From assembly GCF_006438875.1 (NCBI RefSeq), contig NZ_RCZH01000006.1, positions 316,917-380,916 of the forward strand: a DNA stretch of 64,000 nucleotides. The letters are read 5' to 3'. The notes below the pieces were generated by a model. The model was not told where the DNA came from. It did no database searches and worked only from the letters and a program-made list of their open reading frames with translations. Below, piece after piece: positions 18,713-26,889 of the stretch. A program made the translations under genes and the position numbers. The DNA is from Flavobacterium pectinovorum. GTDB lineage: Bacteria > Bacteroidota > Bacteroidia > Flavobacteriales > Flavobacteriaceae. Every line of letters starts with the position of its first letter. Position 1 is the stretch's first letter.

Positions 18713-21643
18713 TTAAAAATTCAAAATAAATTCTGTGATATTTGCTTCAGATGAAAGCTGCAGTTTTTTACGAATGCGATATCTGGTATCTTCTACTCCT
18801 CTCACAGAAATTCCTAAAAGAGGAGCAATTTCCTTCGTATTGAAATTCATTCTCAAATAAGCACACAATCGCATATCACGCGGAGTCAATTCCGGAAAAC
18901 TCGACTTTAGGCGTTGCATGAAATTATCATGAAGCTGATTAAAAATTTCTTCGAACTCGTTCCAATGCTGATCTCCCTTTAATTCGTGGTCAATAATTCG
19001 GTTGATTTTTGTCAGTAAACTGAAATTTACATTTTGATCATTCTTCTTATCAATTTGCCCGATAAGTTCTTTTATCGAAAGTAAAATTTCATTCAAATGA
19101 ATAAGATTCACGGTACTTGAAGCAACTTTTGCATTTTTAAGATTGATCGTTGTTTCGAGATTCTCCCGCATAATCGTCATATTTTGCTGTTCTAATGCTA
19201 ATTTTTGCTCGTTTAATTCGGCACGATTTCGCAACAATTCCTTCTCCTGATTCAGAATTAATTGTTCACGATCCCGTTCTGCAAGATTCTTTTGGTACTT
19301 GATAATCGCATAAATCAAAACTCCAAAGAGCATCAAATACAAGATATAAGCCCAACTTGTACGATACCAGGGCGGTGAAATCTCAAATCTAAAAACGGCT
19401 TCTTCGCTCACCACATCATATATATTTTTTGCCCTCACGTGAAAAACATATTCACCCTCCGACAAATTCGTGTATTCCTTCTCCGTTTGAAGACTCCAAT
19501 CTGACCATTTTGGTTCAAAACCTTCGAGCCAATATTCATATTTTGTAGCATCAGCCTCGTCATAACAAAGTGATGCAAACGAAAAGTGCAGCGCATTATT
19601 CGAATATGACAAAACTGGAGAAAGGGTATCATTTGCAGATTCTGTATTGGTTGGAAGCACATCATATCGACTCGAAAACAATAAACTATCCTTCGGGAAA
19701 ATGCATTTTACTTCAGAAATAATTGCCTTATATTTGGATTGATATTTTCTGCTTTTGGTCGCATTATAATGAATTAAACCTTCTTGTGTACCAAAAAACA
19801 CATCACCATTTGCAGTTGTCTGAATGTTCTCGAAACCCGGAACATATAAATACCTTAGTTTCCTAAAAGGCAATTCTTCGACAGCAAACTTTCCGCTAGC
19901 TTTTTGAGTCATTTTTCCTGTATTTTCTCCGGAAATATACCAGATATTGTTTTGGTTATCTGCTTTAAGCAACCGAATATGACTTTCTAATCCCAGATAT
20001 TTTTTGAAAAGAGCGTCGGGAATCATTTTCTTCGAATGAGAATCTTGTTTGTAAACTCCTTTCCTTGTTCCAAACAAAATCTGATCGTTTATTTTGAAAG
20101 TATTCAAAAACAAACTCGACGGAAAACCCGCCTCCTGATTGTAAAACTCTACATTTAAAACGGCATCGAATGTCGTATTGAATTTGATTTTGTAGACTCC
20201 CTTATAGCCGTGAGCAATCCAGATACTCCCGTTTTTTTCGGTTACAATAATTCTGCTGCTTTCATCAAAACCTTTTATTTTATGCTGATAAACCCAGGAA
20301 TTATTGATGTTTTTCAATAAATATAATCCGTTATAACCACCCACAAGTAATAAGTCAGGATGATTCGGAATTAGTACGCCTTGCCAGGCTCCATCTGTTT
20401 TGGCTAATAATTGAGCGGAATTTCCTTTTATTTCGAAAACTCCATTTTTTTCAAAAGCCAAAAGCGAATTTCCAAAAACACCAACATTCCAGACATTTTC
20501 AGACATTCCTGAGATATGCTGAAAACGTATATTTTCATTTTCACCTTTTTTATAAGCTTCCCAATCGAGCCAAAAAACTCCATTATCTGTAGCAATGTAT
20601 AGTTTGTTTTGATAAATTTGACTGCAATATATTTTGGTTTCGGCATTCGAACTGTCCAATATTCGGGATAATGGCGAAGCAATCTGAATCATTGAAATTC
20701 CTTCTTTTAACGTTACCCATAAATTCCCTGCCGTATCGACTTTAAGGTTGGTTACATAATCATTTTGCAAACCCATTTGTTTATTGATATGCTGAATCAA
20801 ATGTCCTGCACTATCAATGACTATCAACCCTGTTTGACGTGTTCCGATACCAAAATATCCATCAGAAAGTTGGATTCCCGCTGAAATCTGATACGGCTTA
20901 AACAAATAATCTGCCTCGGTTACAAAGGGTTTTAACTGATTGTTTTGATACAGAAAAAGTCCTTTTTTTTGCGTCAGAAATAGCAAACCGTTCTTGGTTT
21001 CGAAAATCTTCCGAATCTTCATTCCGATAAATTGAGCACTATTTTGAATTTCAACCAAAGCATCGTCTTTTAGTTTCAACAATCCTCTCACATCATCCGA
21101 AACATAAATATCTTTATTGACTTCAAAAAACTCGTCAAATTTCTCATTTGGACGTATTACTTTGATTTTATTATTCTTATAAATAAATATTTCTTCATTC
21201 GAGAAAAAAATCACTTCATTATTCCGAATAACGGTATGCAAAACATCCCCAAAATTCTTAGCCGAATCCGGAAGTAATTTCACCAAAGATGTATATTTAT
21301 ATTGCCCGTTTGATAACTGAACTGTATAGCCAAAATCGCCCTGAGCACCCACGTACATTTTATCGTTTTTATCAATCGCAAGAGAACGAACCATGCTCCT
21401 GTTTTCCGGTTGCGTGACAATACTCCAACGCACGCCGTCAAACTGCATAATCCCAAAATGATTGGCAAAAAACAGCATTCCCTTAGAATTCTGTAAAAGA
21501 TCCCAGTTTTCTGAAGCCGCTTTATATGTTTTCGGATTGTAATTGGTGATAAAAGGAACGCCAATTTTCTTAATTTGAGCATTTCCAATTATAGGTATAA
21601 AGTATAGGAATAGACCTAAAAGTCTAATAAAAGTTTTCGTCAT
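18713..21643 (-). CDS. Membrane-anchored propeller sensor with LuxR-type DNA-binding domain
   Basis: A 976-residue one-component regulator. A signal peptide (about 1-22) precedes a long beta-propeller-like periplasmic region with two-component-regulator propeller repeats (blocks such as NLWVTLKEGISMIQ and GSIWIAHGYKGVYKI). A Y_Y_Y domain follows (about 680-750; WSDWSLQTEKEYTNL). One transmembrane helix (about 757-778; ILYLMLFGVLIYAIIKY) and a coiled coil (about 780-850) lead to a C-terminal LuxR-type helix-turn-helix (about 905-970, LTPRDMRLCAYLRM, NTKEIAPLLGISVRGVED). There is no kinase or receiver domain, so ligand binding outside must be passed straight to the DNA-binding end. Next to GH16 and the other lytic genes, it is the likely glycan-sensing activator of that cluster. 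Confidence 0.92.
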   Translation of the reverse strand: MTKTFIRLLGLFLYFIPIIGNAQIKKIGVPFITNYNPKTYKAASENWDLLQNSKGMLFFANHFGIMQFDGVRWSIVTQPENRSMVRSLAIDKNDKMYVGAQGDFGYTVQLSNGQYKYTSLVKLLPDSAKNFGDVLHTVIRNNEVIFFSNEEIFIYKNNKIKVIRPNEKFDEFFEVNKDIYVSDDVRGLLKLKDDALVEIQNSAQFIGMKIRKIFETKNGLLFLTQKKGLFLYQNNQLKPFVTEADYLFKPYQISAGIQLSDGYFGIGTRQTGLIVIDSAGHLIQHINKQMGLQNDYVTNLKVDTAGNLWVTLKEGISMIQIASPLSRILDSSNAETKIYCSQIYQNKLYIATDNGVFWLDWEAYKKGENENIRFQHISGMSENVWNVGVFGNSLLAFEKNGVFEIKGNSAQLLAKTDGAWQGVLIPNHPDLLLVGGYNGLYLLKNINNSWVYQHKIKGFDESSRIIVTEKNGSIWIAHGYKGVYKIKFNTTFDAVLNVEFYNQEAGFPSSLFLNTFKINDQILFGTRKGVYKQDSHSKKMIPDALFKKYLGLESHIRLLKADNQNNIWYISGENTGKMTQKASGKFAVEELPFRKLRYLYVPGFENIQTTANGDVFFGTQEGLIHYNATKSRKYQSKYKAIISEVKCIFPKDSLLFSSRYDVLPTNTESANDTLSPVLSYSNNALHFSFASLCYDEADATKYEYWLEGFEPKWSDWSLQTEKEYTNLSEGEYVFHVRAKNIYDVVSEEAVFRFEISPPWYRTSWAYILYLMLFGVLIYAIIKYQKNLAERDREQLILNQEKELLRNRAELNEQKLALEQQNMTIMRENLETTINLKNAKVASSTVNLIHLNEILLSIKELIGQIDKKNDQNVNFSLLTKINRIIDHELKGDQHWNEFEEIFNQLHDNFMQRLKSSFPELTPRDMRLCAYLRMNFNTKEIAPLLGISVRGVEDTRYRIRKKLQLSSEANITEFILNF

Positions 21644-21890
21644 TTTGCTGCGGTGTGTAGGTTATTTTGTGGTATATGAGTCCCACAATCTTAAAAACAA
21701 CGACTTGGGGAGAGGCTGTTTTTAAGGCAAAATAAAGTTGTTTATTATGGCTCTAGAAATTATAATTTGATAACTGAAAGCCATAAAAAAAATGAATCTC
21801 TATATCCAAATATATAAAATTTTATTTTAATGCAACAAATTACATTTTAATTAGATAATTTGACAATGAGAAAAATGGGGCAATTTTGAA

Positions 21891-21959
21891 ATTAGATAAT
21901 GAGTCAATTAGATAATGAGTCAATTAGATAATGAGAGAATTAGATAATGAGAGAATTAG
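21891..21959. repeat. 16-bp tandem repeat, about 4.3 copies
   Basis: Units ATTAGATAATGAGTCA, ATTAGATAATGAGTCA, ATTAGATAATGAGAGA and ATTAGATAATGAGAGA run head to tail, with a partial fifth. The same ATTAGATAAT core occurs on both sides of the hairpin at 56150-56300. It sits about 250 bp upstream of the regulator start at 21643. Confidence 0.9.
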
Positions 21960-22010
21960 TGAAATGTGAAAATAGAATGTGTAATTTGTTCTGCAAATAT
22001 TCATAAAGAA

Positions 22011-22566
22011 TATCTCGGAGAGATTATCTGTTGGTAGAATTATTCATTATCCCCCAGCAAACATTTGTCCCGTAGGGACTACACATCAATTGAGGTTATT
22101 GCAAAATTATACGAGAAATGTTCACAATTTAAACCTGACACTCCCGAAGCCTCGGGATTAAAAACCTGTCGGGTTTGGCGTAAGATTGAGTTTATGGATT
22201 GCGATAAATGGATTAATCCCGTCCCGACGTTTTGGGATCGGGACATCCCTACAATATATTTTGTTCCTTCGGAACGTTTTCTAAAACTCCAGAGAAATGG
22301 CTTATTTTGATTCGATTTTTTCATCTAATATTCGATCCAAAAAGTATATCTCGGAGAGATTATCTGTTGGTAGAATATTCATTATCCCCACAAAACATTT
22401 GTCCTGTAGGGACTACACATATACGATTGGTTTTATTGTGAAATTATACGAGAAATGCACACAATTTAAACGCAACACTCCCGAAGCCTCGGGATTAAAA
22501 ACCTGTCGGGTTTGGTGCAAGATTGGATTTATGGATTGCGAAGAATGGATTAATCCCGTCCCGACG
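22011..22566. repeat. Pair of ~220-bp direct repeats
   Basis: Copy one runs from about 22011 to 22229 and copy two from about 22347 to 22566, offset by 336-337 bp. Both start with TATCTCGGAGAGATTATCTG and end with ATTAATCCCGTCCCGACG, with scattered differences between. Each contains the sub-blocks CATTTGTCC(C/T)GTAGGGACTACACAT, CTCCCGAAGCCTCGGGATTA and AAAACCTGTCGGGTTTGG. Open frames in this stretch (22065-22590) are repeat-derived and not genes. Confidence 0.88.
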
Positions 22567-22574
22567 CTTCGGGC

Positions 22575-22738
22575 AATGTCATTAAGTTAAGCTTTTTTAG
22601 ATAATTAAGACTGCAAAAAAATCGCGCAAAGTCGCAAAGCCGCCAAGTTTACATACATTTTCTTTGCTCCCGAAGCCTCGGGACTGCGACTTTGCGCGAG
22701 ATTTATTCGGCAATATTTCCTTAACTTAATGACATTGC
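22575..22738. repeat. Nested inverted repeat with AATGTCATTAAGTTAAG ends
   Basis: AATGTCATTAAGTTAAG at 22575-22591 is matched by its inverse near 22720-22736, the same pair seen at 13493/13712. Inside are the inverted blocks CGCGCAAAGTCGCA (about 22622) and TGCGACTTTGCGCG (about 22685) around a central CCCGAAGCCTCGGG palindrome. With 21891-21959 and 22011-22566 it fills most of the 1.2-kb gap 21644-22844. The remaining part, 21644-21890, is plain A/T-rich upstream DNA of the regulator. Confidence 0.85.
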
Positions 22739-22844
22739 GCTTCGGGATCGGGACATACCTAAAATATGTTTTGCTCCTCCGAAACGCATACTGAAAACTG
22801 AGACTGAAAACCTGAAACTTGAAACAAAGAAAACCTGAAACTTT

Positions 22845-23483
22845 CTAAACCTGAAACAAAAAACTCAACTCTTCATAATCACTAAAAAGTATCGCTCCTT
22901 CTTTCTCTAAATCTTGATTGTTATAACCATTCGCAAAACCATAGACTTTAAAACCGCCATTGATTCCGGCTATAACTCCCGCTTTACTGTCTTCAATGAC
23001 GATGCAATCTTTTACTTCGAAACCCATTTCTTTTGCAGCATGCAGAAAAATTCCGGGATCCGGTTTCCAACTGTTAATCTGATACGAACTAAATATTTTA
23101 TTTTCGAATTTATCCAATAAACCTGCTACTTCAAGATTCAGTCTTATTTTATCAACCGGACCGCTGGAAGCTACACAATACGGAATTTTTAATTTATTCA
23201 GGAATGAAACTATGCCTTCCATTGGTTTAACCTGAGTTTTGAAAGCTTCGAAACTTCTTTGGCGATATTCGTTTTCAAAATTTTCGGGAAGATTTTTACC
23301 AATAGCATCTTCGATATGTAAAAAACATTCTTTCAAATTGCGTCCGTTGAAATCGCGATACGCATCTTCTAATTTCATTTCAAAACCATGTTCGGCAGCC
23401 ATAGAAAGTAAAATTCCGTTACCAATTTTTTCAGTATCAACAAGAACACCATCACAATCAAAAATAATACACTTAACTTCCAT
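22845..23483 (-). CDS. HAD-superfamily phosphatase / beta-phosphoglucomutase-like hydrolase
   Basis: A 212-residue soluble haloacid-dehalogenase enzyme. Motif I is FDCDGVLVD with nucleophile Asp9 and acid/base Asp11. Motif II is the Ser of ASSGP (about 106), motif III the Lys of WKPDPG (about 140), and motif IV IEDSKAG (about 163-169). The small helical cap after motif I is that of subfamily I, which includes beta-phosphoglucomutase and sugar phosphatases such as YieH (6-phosphogluconate phosphatase). A sugar-phosphate or sugar-acid-phosphate phosphatase would suit a position beside the uronate genes. The reaction cannot be fixed. It is divergent from kduI. Its C-terminus abuts an ACCTGAAAC repeat. 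Confidence 0.82.
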   Translation of the reverse strand: MEVKCIIFDCDGVLVDTEKIGNGILLSMAAEHGFEMKLEDAYRDFNGRNLKECFLHIEDAIGKNLPENFENEYRQRSFEAFKTQVKPMEGIVSFLNKLKIPYCVASSGPVDKIRLNLEVAGLLDKFENKIFSSYQINSWKPDPGIFLHAAKEMGFEVKDCIVIEDSKAGVIAGINGGFKVYGFANGYNNQDLEKEGAILFSDYEELSFLFQV

Positions 23484-23740
23484 ATTCTTTATTTACAATT
23501 TTAAATAACCTGATAACTTTAATCAGATGACAATGTAAATTACAAAAAAATCAAATTAATCAACAATAAAATAAACAAATTAAGACATTCCAATACATCA
23601 AAATTCCCAATTCAAAACAAATAATAAATTCATTAACAAGCTTTTGGACGTTTTTACCCCTATAATGTATTTTTATTAAACATTTGATTTGTATTTTTAT
23701 AGAGTTATAAAATTCCTATTTGAACTCAAAAAAATATCAA

Positions 23741-24580
23741 ATGTCAATATTCTATGAATCCCGATATGCGTCAAGTCCGCAAGCTGTAAAACAATACGAC
23801 ACTGCACAATTAAGAGCTGAATTTTTGATTGACAATCTAATGAAAAAGGGGGAAATCGCTCTTACCTATTCTCATTACGATCGTTATATTGCAGGTTCTG
23901 CTGTTCCTATTTCTCCGCTTAAACTCGAAACTATTGATCCTCTAAAAGCACTATATTTTCTCGAAAGACGTGAATTAGGAGTCATCAATGTTGGTGCAAA
24001 AGGCTCAGTTGAAGTCGACGGAACTTCGTATGAATTAGGTCATAAAGATGCTTTATACATTGGAAGCGGAAATAAAGAAGTGATCTTCAAAAGTGATGAT
24101 CCTGAAAATCCTGCTTTATTTTACCTAAACTCCGCTCCTGCTCACACACAACATCCGATCAAAAAGGTAAGTTTGGCTGAAGCCAATAAACTACAACTTG
24201 GAACGATGGAAACGGCAAATCACAGGACTGTAAATCAAATGATTATTGGCGGAATCGTAACGACTTGCCAATTACAAATGGGAATGACGGAACTCAGACC
24301 GGGAAGCGTTTGGAACACTATGCCAGCACACGTTCACGATCGTAGAATGGAAGTTTATTTCTATTTGGATATTCCGGAGAATCAAGCAGTTTGTCATTTT
24401 ATGGGACAACCACAGGAAACCAGACATATCTGGATGAACAATCATCAGGCAGTAATTTCTCCGCCCTGGTCAATTCACTCAGGTTCAGGAACTTCTAATT
24501 ATACTTTTATTTGGGGAATGGCTGGAGAAAATCTGGATTACGGAGATATGGATGTTGCTAAAATAACTGATTTAAGATAA
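23741..24580 (+). CDS. kduI: 5-keto-4-deoxyuronate isomerase
   Basis: A cupin-fold cytoplasmic enzyme converting 4-deoxy-L-threo-5-hexosulose uronate, the spontaneous product of unsaturated uronates, to 3-deoxy-D-glycero-2,5-hexodiulosonate. Starting at the ATG at 23741 gives 279 residues, with zinc ligands His197, His199, Glu204 and His246 (motifs PAHVHDRRMEVY and PPWSIHSG). These are each one residue beyond the E. coli KduI ligands (196, 198, 203, 245). A TTG 21 bp upstream (23720) would add seven residues with no homology value, so I prefer the ATG. The SDR gene follows after 4 bp, so they are an operon. Its presence says that lyase- or GH88/GH105-derived unsaturated uronates reach the cytoplasm. 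Confidence 0.95.
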   Translation: MSIFYESRYASSPQAVKQYDTAQLRAEFLIDNLMKKGEIALTYSHYDRYIAGSAVPISPLKLETIDPLKALYFLERRELGVINVGAKGSVEVDGTSYELGHKDALYIGSGNKEVIFKSDDPENPALFYLNSAPAHTQHPIKKVSLAEANKLQLGTMETANHRTVNQMIIGGIVTTCQLQMGMTELRPGSVWNTMPAHVHDRRMEVYFYLDIPENQAVCHFMGQPQETRHIWMNNHQAVISPPWSIHSGSGTSNYTFIWGMAGENLDYGDMDVAKITDLR

Positions 24581-24584
24581 AAAC

Positions 24585-25376
24585 ATGACAAACTTATTTG
24601 ATATAAAAGGAAAAATTGCCCTCATTACGGGAAGTACACACGGACTGGGAATGGCAATGGCAAAAGGTTTAGGTCAAGTCGGAGCAACAATTATAGTTAA
24701 CGGAAACTCCTCTCAGCAAAAAATTGATGAAGCTGTGGCAGCACTTCAAAGTGAAGGAATAAATGCGGTTGGTTATAAATTTAATGTAACCGATGAACAA
24801 GAAGTTATAACCGCAATCAGGAAAATTGAAAGTGAAGTTGGACCAATTGCAATCCTGATTAACAATGCCGGAATCATCAAAAGAATTCCGTTAATCGAAA
24901 TGGAAGTTGCCGATTTTAAAGAAGTAATTGATATTGATTTGGTTTCTCCTTTTATCGTTTCCAAGCACGTTGCGAAAGGAATGATCGAAAGAAGACAAGG
25001 TAAAATAATCAATATATGTTCGATGATGAGCGAGTTAGGCCGTAACACAGTTGGCGCGTATGCTGCGGCAAAAGGCGGTTTGAAAATGCTGACCAAAAAC
25101 ATGGCAACGGAATGGGCAAAATACAATGTTCAAATCAACGGAATTGGTCCGGGATATTTTGCTACTGAACAAACAAAACCTATCAGAGTTGACGGACATC
25201 CGTTTAATGATTTTATTATCAGTAGAACTCCAGCTGCAAAATGGGGCGATCCAAGTGATTTGGCCGGAGCAGCAATCTTTTTATCTTCTAATGCAAGTGA
25301 CTTTGTAAACGGTCACATTTTATATGTAGACGGTGGAATTCTGGCTACAATTGGCAAACCTTCTAACGAAAACTAA
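24585..25376 (+). CDS. kduD: SDR oxidoreductase, KduD role, IdnO-like sequence
   Basis: A 263-residue short-chain dehydrogenase with TGSTHGLG (nucleotide loop, about 15-22), NNAG (about 93-96), Ser146, and the YAAAK catalytic pair Tyr159/Lys163. By position after kduI it should reduce 3-deoxy-2,5-hexodiulosonate to 2-keto-3-deoxygluconate (KduD reaction). In sequence, however, blocks such as INICSMMSELGRNTV, GPGYFATEQTK and ASDFVNGHILYVDGG resemble gluconate 5-dehydrogenase (IdnO) more than E. coli KduD. The symbol is therefore given on context. An alternative is true 5-ketogluconate reduction. It is coupled tightly to kduI (4-bp gap) and to the DUF4861 gene (12-bp gap). Confidence 0.8.
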   Translation: MTNLFDIKGKIALITGSTHGLGMAMAKGLGQVGATIIVNGNSSQQKIDEAVAALQSEGINAVGYKFNVTDEQEVITAIRKIESEVGPIAILINNAGIIKRIPLIEMEVADFKEVIDIDLVSPFIVSKHVAKGMIERRQGKIINICSMMSELGRNTVGAYAAAKGGLKMLTKNMATEWAKYNVQINGIGPGYFATEQTKPIRVDGHPFNDFIISRTPAAKWGDPSDLAGAAIFLSSNASDFVNGHILYVDGGILATIGKPSNEN

Positions 25377-25388
25377 AACCCTCAAATT

Positions 25389-26558
25389 TTGAAAAAACAT
25401 CTTTTACTAACCGCAATTGTGGCAAGTAGTTTTGCTGTTCATTCGCAAAATAAAACCATAACCGTTACCAATTCTCTTTCTGTTGACAGAGAATTTGAAA
25501 CGATTGAATTAACTAAGAAATCCCTCGGTTTGCCTTCTTCGGCAAAACTGGAAGATTATGTAATTAAAGAATCAGGTTCAGGTAACTTTTTAGAAAGCCA
25601 AATCGTAGATACTGATGGAGACGGAAATACAGATATATTATTATTTCAGCCCAAAATTAATGCTTCTTCACACAAAGATTTTCAGGTTTTAGTAGCTACA
25701 AATCCGGATGCAACAAAAGTGGTGAATTGCTATTCGAGATTTGTTCCCGAAAGAACCGATGATTATGCTTGGGAAAACAATAAAGTAGCTTTTAGAACTT
25801 ATGGTCCCGTTGCTCAAAAAATGGTCGAAGATCATATCGAAGGCGGAACTTTGACCAGCGGAATTGACGCCTGGCTAAAAAGAGTTGACTATCCTATTAT
25901 TAATAAATGGTACGAAAAAGCAACTTTAGGAACCGGAACGTATCATAAAGATACTGGTGAAGGTTTGGATAATTTTCATGTTGGCGACAGTCGCGGCGTG
26001 GGCGGAATCGCTGTAAAAGTGGATAATAAATACTATTTTTCTAAAAATTTTACGACTTGGAGAACCATTACAACAGGACCAATCAGAACGAGTTTTATCC
26101 TGACGTATGCCAATTGGGATGCAAAAGGCAATAAAATAACCGAATCTAAACTAATTACTCTCGATTATGGAAATTATCTTTCTCGTTTTGAAATCAACAT
26201 AAAAGGCACAAAAGAAATTGCTGCCGGACTAACACTTCATGATAAAAAAGGAACTATTGGTACTAATGTAAAAGAAGGCTGGATCAGCCATTGGGAGCCT
26301 CTTGACGATTCAGAATTAGGAACTGGTTTGGTGGCTCCAAAAAACACTTTAACAGGATTTGACAACTATATTACAAACGATAAAGACCTCAGTAATTTAT
26401 ACGCAAACCTAACCGTAAAAAACAATAAAGTGATTTATTATACAGGCTTTGGATGGAAAAAAGGAAGTCCGTTTCAAACTAAAGCAGAATGGGAAGCTTA
26501 TTTGAGTTCGTTTGCTTCTAAAATAAATAATCCTCTTATTGTGAAAGTTAAGAAATAG
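25389..26558 (+). CDS. Secreted DUF4861 protein of the uronate operon
   Basis: A 389-residue protein with a signal peptide (about 1-20, ending AVHSQ) and a single large domain that I recognise as DUF4861. Notable blocks are DTDGDGNTD (about 75-83, resembling a calcium loop), RTYGPVAQKMVEDH, YPIINKWYEKA, GVGGIAVKV and GWISHWEPLDDSELGTG. It is encoded third in the kduI operon and should be periplasmic, so an enzyme acting on imported oligosaccharides is plausible. No established catalytic residues are known to me. The start is the TTG at 25389, chosen because it gives a complete signal peptide; no ATG lies nearby in frame. It ends at a nested repeat shared with the convergent lacI-type gene. 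Confidence 0.78.
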   Translation: MKKHLLLTAIVASSFAVHSQNKTITVTNSLSVDREFETIELTKKSLGLPSSAKLEDYVIKESGSGNFLESQIVDTDGDGNTDILLFQPKINASSHKDFQVLVATNPDATKVVNCYSRFVPERTDDYAWENNKVAFRTYGPVAQKMVEDHIEGGTLTSGIDAWLKRVDYPIINKWYEKATLGTGTYHKDTGEGLDNFHVGDSRGVGGIAVKVDNKYYFSKNFTTWRTITTGPIRTSFILTYANWDAKGNKITESKLITLDYGNYLSRFEINIKGTKEIAAGLTLHDKKGTIGTNVKEGWISHWEPLDDSELGTGLVAPKNTLTGFDNYITNDKDLSNLYANLTVKNNKVIYYTGFGWKKGSPFQTKAEWEAYLSSFASKINNPLIVKVKK

Positions 26559-26564
26559 TTTTTT

Positions 26565-26883
26565 GCCCGCGGATTTGGCGGATTGAACGGATTTGACGCG
26601 GATTTTTTCTTTTTTTGTCATTTCGACGGAAGAGAAATCGCACGCGTAACTCGACAAAGATTGGCGATTTTAGCAACGGAGTTTCTAGTGTGATTTCTCC
26701 TCCGTCGAAATGACAAGATTACGCGCAACTAAAGAAATTTCACAATCAAAGTCATTGCGAGGAACGAAGCAACCGCACTAACAATAAGACACAAAGTTTG
26801 ATTTAGCAAGTGAGATTGCTTCGTTCCTCGCAATGACAAATAAATCCGTGCAAAACCCGTTTAAATCCGCAAAACCCGTGGGC
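26565..26883. repeat. Nest of three inverted-repeat elements between convergent genes
   Basis: The outer imperfect arms carry GCCCGCGGATTTGGCGGATT (from 26565) and an inverse rich in AAATCCG/CCCGT(G)GGC (26842-26883). Two separate inner elements lie side by side: a TGTCATTTCGAC member at 26616-26715, and a perfect 21-bp inverted pair at 26751-26771/26817-26837, starting GTCATTGCGAGGAACGAAGC. An open frame at 26409-26657 overlaps it and is rejected. Confidence 0.88.
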
Positions 26884-26889
26884 CAAAAA

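Noticed and set aside
21891..21959. Possible CRISPR-like array
   Set aside because: The 16-bp units are contiguous with no spacers, and no cas gene is present.
22065..22590. Open frames of 69-97 residues
   Set aside because: They follow the direct repeats, and both copies give similar meaningless peptides; no ribosome-binding or protein family evidence.
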